A stretch of DNA of 64,000 bases from assembly GCA_030019365.1 (NCBI GenBank), contig JASEFA010000004.1, positions 121,418 through 185,417 on the forward strand, written 5' to 3'. The stretch is from Bacillota bacterium (GTDB lineage Bacteria > Bacillota > Sulfobacillia > JACIYH01). Position numbers and translations under genes: made by a program. The notes under the pieces are model-generated. The model had not been told where the DNA came from, did not search any database, and was given only the letters and a program-made list of their open reading frames with translations. Below, piece by piece: positions 58,989 to 64,000 of this stretch (positions are counted from its first letter, which is position 1; each line of letters opens with the position of its first letter).

Positions 58989-59839
58989 CTACAGCTTGAG
59001 CCCGAATAGCTGGCTCAAGATGAACACGGTGAAACATGCGCATGCACGTCGTTCCCCAGATGACGAAGACGATGAGCAACGCATGGTAAACGCGGCGAAT
59101 GTCCTCTCTGGCCCACTTCCTGACCCTTTCAGACCCCCACCAGAGCATGTCCGTGACCTGGCGGCAGACCAGATCCACGTTGCTGAGGGCAGTACTGAAC
59201 AGTACCCAGAACCCGATCAGAAGTGCCAGGGCCCACCCCGCCGGCCCCATGAGCTTCGCGAACGTCTCCCCCTGGTACGCCACGACACCCCACTGAGGAA
59301 GGGCCGTCCCCCTGGGGATCAATCCCACTGCCAGTGGGGAGGGCAAGAACATGCCGGGCATGCCGCCCAGCCAGAATATGCCCCACTGGTCAATGCTGAG
59401 CAGCTTGAGCCACGCTCTCCAGCGCCCAACGTTCTCGGCAGTAGGGGAAGCGAACATACCGTTGGGGGAGACCCTTACCATCTTACCTCCTACGACTGCA
59501 GGAATGTAGCCCACCTTGTGTCCCATGCCGAACCCTTTGTCCCTGTACCAGTTGGTAATGGCGTTGTTACCGAAGCATCTCCAGATTGAGGAACGTCTGC
59601 AGAGTCGCCGAAACGGTGGTGATCCACAGCAGCGCCAATCCCCACTTCACGAACACCGACGGCCCGATCAACCACTCCCCGCTACCGATGGAACCTCCCA
59701 GCGCGATCACGCTCGGGCCGATGATGGCCAGGATGGCCCTCCTTCTCAGGGGCGGTGGTTCGGGCATATCGACCACCTGGAACGGAGGACCCAACCCTCC
59801 CGGCCTGACTTCGCCGCCATTGCTCACCCGGCTTGCCAT
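58989..59839 (-). pseudogene. Decayed Nramp-like permease
   Basis: On the minus strand the first piece (59839 to about 59567) encodes AILAIIGPSVIALGGSIGSG, EWLIGPSVFVKWGLALLW and TTVSATLQTFLNLEM, the TM1-TM2 region of an Nramp-related family. The frame then changes and jumps to RDKGFGMGHKVGYIPAVVGG and the middle of the protein (LPQWGVVAYQGETFAKLMG, VLFSTALSNVDLVCRQVTDM), so an internal part is missing. Near 59050 the frame shifts again, to FTVFILSQLFGLKL and a stop. It is a broken transporter gene left at the edge of the catabolic island. Confidence 0.75.
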
Positions 59840-60383
59840 CCGTTATCCCCCCGTCTCTGAGTGATGGGCGTGGGAACACGCATACGCTCCCTCTGCCTTT
59901 CCAGAAGCATCCACAGCCCACCGAGATAGCGCCGCTGAGCTCGCCTACGCCGGCCGACTCCCGCCCCAAAGGAAGCCCTCCGCGCCGCTCAGTCCCTTGC
60001 TACCGACACCGGGTCAGTACATCCCCCCACCCGCCAAGCGTTGCGCAATGTGAAACCAACTCCCGATTGCTCCCGGGCGGCCCAGCTTCTTACCCAGGAT
60101 TCGCCAAGTTTCCCCAGGGATTGACATCGCTCGCCTCATGGTGTAATGTGGAAAGGCGCGCCGGTGAGGACAGGTCCGCGCCGCCGCGGACCGCCGGGCG
60201 CCAGGCGAGGGGTGACGCCAGCACGCGCGCTGGGCACCTTACCGTCGATTGGGGGTGGAACGGTGTCTGAGGCCCCGTTTATCGCCCTGCCCAGGCCACT
60301 TCGTGAGCGCCTGGAGATGCACGAGGCCATCGCTGTCAGGTTTGCCTTTGCCCGCTGACGGGGCGGGGGCGGTTACCATTCGC
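59840..60383. other. Intergenic region before the recombinase gene
   Basis: About 540 bases without a supported gene. It contains a candidate promoter at 60121-60149. Short open frames here lack ribosome binding sites and recognisable motifs. The island-side half is less GC-rich than the recombinase side. Confidence 0.4.
60121..60149 (+). promoter_or_regulatory. Candidate sigma-A promoter upstream of the recombinase
   Basis: Perfect TTGACA, 17-base spacer, TAATGT (3 of 6). It would give a leader of about 225 bases before the recombinase ATG. Confidence 0.5.
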
Positions 60384-61253
60384 ATGCGGGATTCACTTCT
60401 GGACGATTACGCTGCCTTCTTGCGGGCCCGCGGGCTGGCCGAGCAGAGCGTGCGCTGCTACCTGGGTCAGACCAGGGCCTTCGTGGCGTGGTACGAGAGG
60501 GAGCGGGGTCCCTTCCGGGTGGATTCGGTGGCCCGGCTGGACGTGGCGGACTACCGCCGGCACCTGCAGGACGCCGGGCGCAAGCCGGCCACGGTGAACC
60601 TGGTCCTGGTGGTGTTGACCTCCTTCTTCAACTGGGCGGTCGGGGAAGGGCTGGCGCCCGCGAACCCGGCGGTGGGGGTGAAGCGCGTCCCCGAGCAGGT
60701 CCCGGGACCGCGCTGGCTGGACCGGGAGGCGGTGCGGGCGCTGCTGGCGGCCGTTTCCACCCATGGGCCGCTCCGCGACCGGGTGCTCATCTCGGTCATG
60801 CTGCACACGGGGCTGCGGGTGAGCGAGGTCTGCGGCCTCAGGCCGGATGACCTGGAGCTGCGGGATCACACCGGCCGCCTGCGGGTGAGGCGCGGCAAGG
60901 GGGGAAAGTACCGGGAGGTCCCCCTCAACTCTGCCGTGCGCCGGGTGCTGCAGGAGTACCTGGCTTCTCATCCGGGAGGCCCCTGGCTCTTTTTCAGCCG
61001 GCAGCGCACGCGGCTCTCGGTCCGTTCGGCCGAGCGCATCGTCTCCCGCTACGCCCGACTGGCCGGGCTGGAGGGGGTGACCGCCCACGCCCTCCGGCAC
61101 ACCTTCTGCAAGATGCTGGTGGACGCGGGAGAGAGCCTGGACCGGGTGGCTACCCTGGCCGGGCACGCCAACCTGACCACTACCGCGCGCTACACCAGGC
61201 CGTCCATGACGGACCTGGAGCGGGCCGTGGGCAAGCTCACGTGGGATCTGTGA
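60384..61253 (+). CDS. Tyrosine recombinase (XerC/D-like integrase)
   Basis: A 289-residue site-specific recombinase. Residues 1-90 are a SAM-like core-binding domain (LLDDYAAFLRARGLAEQSVR). The catalytic domain has the Arg in LHTGLRVSEVCGLRPDDLEL, the Lys in the beta-hairpin RGKGGKYREVPLN, HxxR in AHALRHTFCKMLVDAGE, the late His in LAGHANLTTT and the nucleophile Tyr in ARYTRPSM. Complete and apparently active. No attachment site or partner was found. The ATG has a loose GGGGGCGG upstream. Probably part of a small mobile element rather than the housekeeping XerC/D. Confidence 0.92.
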   Translation: MRDSLLDDYAAFLRARGLAEQSVRCYLGQTRAFVAWYERERGPFRVDSVARLDVADYRRHLQDAGRKPATVNLVLVVLTSFFNWAVGEGLAPANPAVGVKRVPEQVPGPRWLDREAVRALLAAVSTHGPLRDRVLISVMLHTGLRVSEVCGLRPDDLELRDHTGRLRVRRGKGGKYREVPLNSAVRRVLQEYLASHPGGPWLFFSRQRTRLSVRSAERIVSRYARLAGLEGVTAHALRHTFCKMLVDAGESLDRVATLAGHANLTTTARYTRPSMTDLERAVGKLTWDL

Positions 61254-61559
61254 GCCGGGACCGGTTCAGCCGGGGTCGGGCGGGGTCGAGGGGAGGAGGC
61301 GCCACGCGAAAAATGGGCGCCGAAGTCATTGGGAGGCAGGGCATTGCAGTTTCCCCTTTTGAGCACACCCTGTGCGGGAGGAGTTCGGACACGCCTGTAG
61401 AAGCATCAAACGCTAGAGCGCCGCCGGTTTCCGGGCCCGCGCCCATGCGAAAAAGCCCGGGAAACGGCGGAGCATTGCTTGTGCGGAGGCGAGGACCGGT
61501 CAGGCGGGGCCTCAAGCCGCCACGCGTGGCAGGTGTGGCACGCAGGTCGGGGGTGGGGC

Positions 61560-62318
61560 GTGCAGTACACGGTCGGGTCTGCCGATCCCCAGCAGTGGGT
61601 AAGTCCTGACTCCATCGGAGCCATCATCCGATATCAGGGGAAGGCCTGCCGTCTCCTGGGCATGTACTTCGGGGGCGACCCCGATCTCCAGGACGGGTCC
61701 CAGCGCCTGCACCAGTGGCTGATCCTGGAGGATGTGGCGGGCGAGTACCCGTCGTGGTATGCGGTGCAGACCAGGCCCCACAAGGAATCCGCGGTGGAAG
61801 CCACCCTGGATGGCGAAGGGGTCATGGTGCTGCTCCCCCGCTTCGTGTATCAGGACGCGCCGGGGGCGACGGGGGGGCAGAAGCGCCGGCGGGGCCGCCC
61901 GCGCAAGGACCCCGCCGCCCCCCGCGACCGGGTCGAGCCCATGTTCCCCGGCTACCTCTTCGTACAACTTAGCCCCTCCGAGCAGGAAAAGTGGCAGTTG
62001 GTCCGCCGCAACCCCTGGGTGTTGCGGGTTCTGGGCACCGGCGCGGAGGCGGTGCCCGTCCCCGACGAGGCCATCGACATCATCCTGGAGAAGTCCTTTG
62101 GCTCGGGCATCGTGGTGTTCCGGGACGGCCGTCCCGCCTGGCGCGAGCTGGAGGCGGGGGCGCGGGTGGAGATCACCGAGGAGCCCTTCCGGGGCCTGGT
62201 GGGCATTCTGGAGAAGCCGACTTCAGGACGCCGGCGGGTGCGGGTGCTCCTGCAGCTCATGGGGCAGGAGGTCCCCGTGGAGGTGGACGCCGGCTCCCTA
62301 AAGCCCGTCGACATGTGA
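61560..62318 (+). CDS. NusG paralogue (LoaP-like) with AT-hook-like insert
   Basis: From the GTG at 61560 a 252-residue protein. After an N-terminal extension of about 60 residues comes a NusG N-terminal (NGN) domain: EYPSWYAVQTRPHKESAVEA, then VMVLLPRFVYQD, and VEPMFPGYLFVQLSP. A basic insert KRRRGRPRKDP with an AT-hook GRP core interrupts the NGN domain. The C-terminal half ends with a KOW domain (GARVEITEEPFRGLVGILEK). NusG paralogues such as LoaP and RfaH promote antitermination of particular long operons. The start is uncertain: the frame is open to 61479. The 300 bases before it hold no gene. Confidence 0.8.
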   Translation: MQYTVGSADPQQWVSPDSIGAIIRYQGKACRLLGMYFGGDPDLQDGSQRLHQWLILEDVAGEYPSWYAVQTRPHKESAVEATLDGEGVMVLLPRFVYQDAPGATGGQKRRRGRPRKDPAAPRDRVEPMFPGYLFVQLSPSEQEKWQLVRRNPWVLRVLGTGAEAVPVPDEAIDIILEKSFGSGIVVFRDGRPAWRELEAGARVEITEEPFRGLVGILEKPTSGRRRVRVLLQLMGQEVPVEVDAGSLKPVDM

Positions 62319-62376
62319 ACGGGTGCTGCCATGACACGTAGGTACCAGGTCAGAGCATGAGGTACAATACTTCGGG

Positions 62377-63300
62377 ATGGCACAAACGGTACTGCGGGCG
62401 GAAGAGCTGCTGAGTGACCGAGGCAGGGTCACCGGGGTATGTGAGGCGGCCGGTGCCCGGTTCGCGTTTCTTTTCGGGTCCGTGATCGACACGACACCAG
62501 GGAGGGCGCCGCGCGACGTCGACGTCGCCGTCAGCTTTCACGATTACGACTTTTGGACCTATCTTGAACTCAGGGAGCAACTCAGCCGCGCCCTGGGGAT
62601 TTCAGAGGACCGGCTGGACCTGGTGGTGCTCGACCGCGTGAACCCGCGCATCGAGCTGGAGGCGGTGCTGACCGGTGTTCCCATGTTCGTAGCCGACCCG
62701 GGTGCTCTCGACGAGTTCGCCGTAGACGCCCTTTTTGCGTACGACGATTTCCTCCGGTTTCGCCGCGAACTGCACGAGTCCCTCTGGAAGCGCATCGAGG
62801 GGGGATTGTCGGTGGCCGGGCGCCAACTGAATCGGGATCGGGTGGAGACCTACCTGTCCCGAATGGATGAGGCGGTGGGGCGCCTTACGGTTCTAAGGAA
62901 ACGGTTCACATCCTACGAGGAGTTCGAGGCGGACGCGGACACCAGGGAACTGGTGGTGCATCACCTGCGCATCGCCCTGGAATGCGTCCTTGACGTATGC
63001 CGTCACTTCCTGGCCACAAAGGGTGTGAGCCTGTCCGAACTCGACACCACGAACCTCATTGAACTGGCGGGCGACCGGGGACTGCTCGACGTGGCCTTCG
63101 CCCGCAAGATCCGCGGCATGGCCGGCATGAGGAACGCCATCGTCGGCGTATACTGGAGGCTCGACTACCAGGCGATTTACGAGACCGTCACGCAGAAGCT
63201 CGGCGACTTCGACGAGTTTGCCCGGCAGGTGAAGCGGTACCTCGCGAGCGAGGATGCCAGCGCCTTAGGGCCCGTCAAGGGGCTGGTACACCGTGGATAG
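62377..63300 (+). CDS. Fused nucleotidyltransferase (MNT) and HEPN-domain protein
   Basis: A 307-residue protein. Residues about 15-100 are a MntA-type minimal nucleotidyltransferase with FAFLFGSVIDTTPGRAPRDV followed by the DVD metal residues. Residues about 140-300 are an all-helical HEPN domain of the HepT type (RMDEAVGRLTVLRKRFTSYE, HHLRIALECVLDVCRHFLA, IRGMAGMRNAIVGVYWRLDY). In HepT toxins the last motif normally is RN..VH; here the His is replaced by Gly, so RNase activity is doubtful. The two domains are usually separate toxin and antitoxin genes. The ATG lies 8 bases after a TACAAT box, so the mRNA may be nearly leaderless. Confidence 0.85.
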   Translation: MAQTVLRAEELLSDRGRVTGVCEAAGARFAFLFGSVIDTTPGRAPRDVDVAVSFHDYDFWTYLELREQLSRALGISEDRLDLVVLDRVNPRIELEAVLTGVPMFVADPGALDEFAVDALFAYDDFLRFRRELHESLWKRIEGGLSVAGRQLNRDRVETYLSRMDEAVGRLTVLRKRFTSYEEFEADADTRELVVHHLRIALECVLDVCRHFLATKGVSLSELDTTNLIELAGDRGLLDVAFARKIRGMAGMRNAIVGVYWRLDYQAIYETVTQKLGDFDEFARQVKRYLASEDASALGPVKGLVHRG

Positions 63301-63613
63301 CGCGATTCAGTCTTTGCTGAGGGAGTTCGCCGGGGAATTGCGGACCACCTACGGGAGCCGCCTTCGTGGGGTCTATTTGTTCGGGTCATACGCACGGGGT
63401 GAGGCAGACCCGGAGTCGGACGTGGATGTCCTTGTCGTGCTGGACCATATCGAGAGATATGGGCTGGAGATTGACCGAACGGGGGCATTTACTGCCGAAT
63501 TGGCCCTAAAGTATGGGGTAAGCATCAGTCGGGTCTTCGTTTCCCACCAGGAGTGGAGCCGGGGCGAGAGTGCCTTCCTGGCCAACGTGAAGGAGGAGGC
63601 AGTGCCTGCGTGA
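63293..63613 (+). CDS. MntA-type minimal nucleotidyltransferase
   Basis: A 106-residue nucleotidyltransferase: LRGVYLFGSYARGEADPESD with GSx(9)DxD metal and nucleotide residues (the DVDVLVVLDH strand follows), then ISRVFVSHQEWSRGESAFLA. Proteins of this family AMPylate partner HEPN proteins or other targets as antitoxins. The GTG start overlaps the stop of the fused MNT-HEPN gene by 8 bases, so the two are translationally coupled and probably act together. Confidence 0.88.
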   Translation: MDSAIQSLLREFAGELRTTYGSRLRGVYLFGSYARGEADPESDVDVLVVLDHIERYGLEIDRTGAFTAELALKYGVSISRVFVSHQEWSRGESAFLANVKEEAVPA

Positions 63614-63643
63614 GGGAGGAGCGCGTGGGGGCCGGGAGTGTCG

Positions 63644-63652
63644 TGCTATAAT
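63644..63652 (+). promoter_or_regulatory. Extended -10 promoter element before the DUF433 gene
   Basis: TGCTATAAT contains a perfect TATAAT with the TGn extension. There is no clear -35, as is usual for extended -10 promoters. About 57 bases before the GTG of the DUF433 gene. Confidence 0.55.
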
Positions 63653-63708
63653 GGGTGTGGACCGACTTGGGTCTGAGGGAACGGTGCACTGCGAGGGGAG
63701 CAACTTCC

Positions 63709-63945
63709 GTGGATAAGCTTGACCGCATCACAGTTGATCCCAATATCTGCCTGGGTCAGCCTACGATCCGGGGCATGCGGATTACCGTGAGTGTCATCCT
63801 GAAGATGCTGGCCAGCGGCAAGTCGATCAATGACGTGTTGCAAGCCTATCCCGAGCTGGAAGAAGAGGACGTCAAACAGGCGATAAAGTACGCGGCATGG
63901 GTGTTGTCTGATCAGATCCAGATGGTACCAAGCGCGGGAACATGA
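63709..63945 (+). CDS. DUF433 antitoxin-like protein
   Basis: A 78-residue DUF433 protein: ITVDPNICLGQPTIRGMRIT, a helix-turn-helix segment VSVILKMLASGKSINDVLQA and YPELEEEDVKQAIKYAAWV. Such proteins are the presumed DNA-binding antitoxins of DUF433/PIN-like (DUF5615) pairs. The GTG at 63709 follows GAGGGGAGC by about 8 bases; the longer frame from 63655 is not needed. The stop overlaps a possible next start as ATGA. Confidence 0.86.
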   Translation: MDKLDRITVDPNICLGQPTIRGMRITVSVILKMLASGKSINDVLQAYPELEEEDVKQAIKYAAWVLSDQIQMVPSAGT

Positions 63946-64000
63946 GTAAGCGTCAAATAGCGCCCACCTCCGAGAACGCCCGAGGTGAACATCACCAGAA
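63942..64000 (+). CDS. Possible gene start running off the window edge
   Basis: An ATG overlapping the DUF433 stop (ATGA) opens a frame without stops to the end of the window. The 19 visible residues are hydrophilic and do not resemble the usual start of a PIN-like DUF5615 toxin, so the identity of this gene, or whether it is one, is open. Confidence 0.3.
   Translation, partial: MSKRQIAPTSENARGEHHQ

Noticed and set aside
59840..60383. att site or integron-like recombination site near the recombinase
   Set aside because: No direct repeats matching a tRNA end or other attachment core could be found by eye in the window.
1..64000. CRISPR array or rRNA genes
   Set aside because: No regularly spaced repeats of CRISPR type and no rRNA sequence were seen; the tandem repeats present are gene-internal or short.

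Overview
The window is GC-rich DNA from a spore-forming member of the Bacillota (Firmicutes). The lineage call rests on a SipL-type SPOCS protein, YtxC, YtrH, YlbJ, YtaF, an alpha/beta-type small acid-soluble spore protein, two GerMN lipoproteins, an AbrB-family regulator, a T-box leader in front of thrS, frequent GTG/TTG starts and AGGAGG-like ribosome binding sites. I read it as a high-GC clostridial, Limnochordia-like or Symbiobacterium-like organism, but the exact class cannot be fixed from this window.

Layout. 1-7.7 kb: a Clp1/Grc3-like P-loop protein cut by the window edge, a NifU-like Fe-S scaffold, an EamA exporter, 5-oxoprolinase subunits pxpB-pxpC without pxpA, a PPC-domain protein, a SagB-type nitroreductase, an MFS permease and a convergent M23 peptidase lipoprotein. 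7.9-15.5 kb: a three-repeat SPOCS/SH3 spore protein, decayed coaX and folP remnants, an intact DUF2520-panB-panC operon of visibly lower GC, a P1 peptidase, a CAP-domain protein and a SASP gene. 15.6-21 kb, all on the minus strand: an Nramp-type transporter with non-canonical metal-site motifs plus an MgtE-N/CBS partner, a GerM lipoprotein and an OmpR/HisKA two-component system. 21.2-22.8 kb: six tRNA genes in two clusters around a decayed hicB and a DUF2284 gene. 22.9-32.8 kb: ytxC, comEC, ytrI/ytrH-like genes, a ModE-like regulator with a tungstate ABC transporter (tupABC), a GntR regulator and a GerMN lipoprotein. 32.9-41.1 kb: the T-box/thrS-corA unit, a coiled-coil repeat protein, ylbJ, ytaF, abrB and a LuxR-type regulator with a degenerate receiver.

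41.2-59.9 kb is the most unusual part: an accessory catabolic island with codon and base use less GC-extreme than its surroundings. It holds an aconitase-family isomerase pair (large subunit frameshifted in a G run), three MmgE/PrpD proteins (one truncated), a LUD protein, a fumarase/adenylosuccinate-lyase-superfamily lyase, a five-gene oligopeptide-type ABC importer whose binding protein appears circularly permuted, two M20 hydrolases, a HutC-type GntR regulator and a decayed Nramp-like permease. The pairing of an MmgE/PrpD protein with an ASL-family lyase recalls iminodisuccinate (epimerase plus C-N lyase) degradation. I infer uptake, deacylation and lyase cleavage of an amino-polycarboxylate or acylated dicarboxylic amino acid. 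Two copies of a bipartite DNA element lie upstream of the two plus-strand operon starts and are candidate operators.

60.1-64 kb is a small mobile or stress region: a tyrosine recombinase, a NusG paralogue with an AT-hook-like insert, a fused nucleotidyltransferase-HEPN protein, a second nucleotidyltransferase and a DUF433 antitoxin-like gene.
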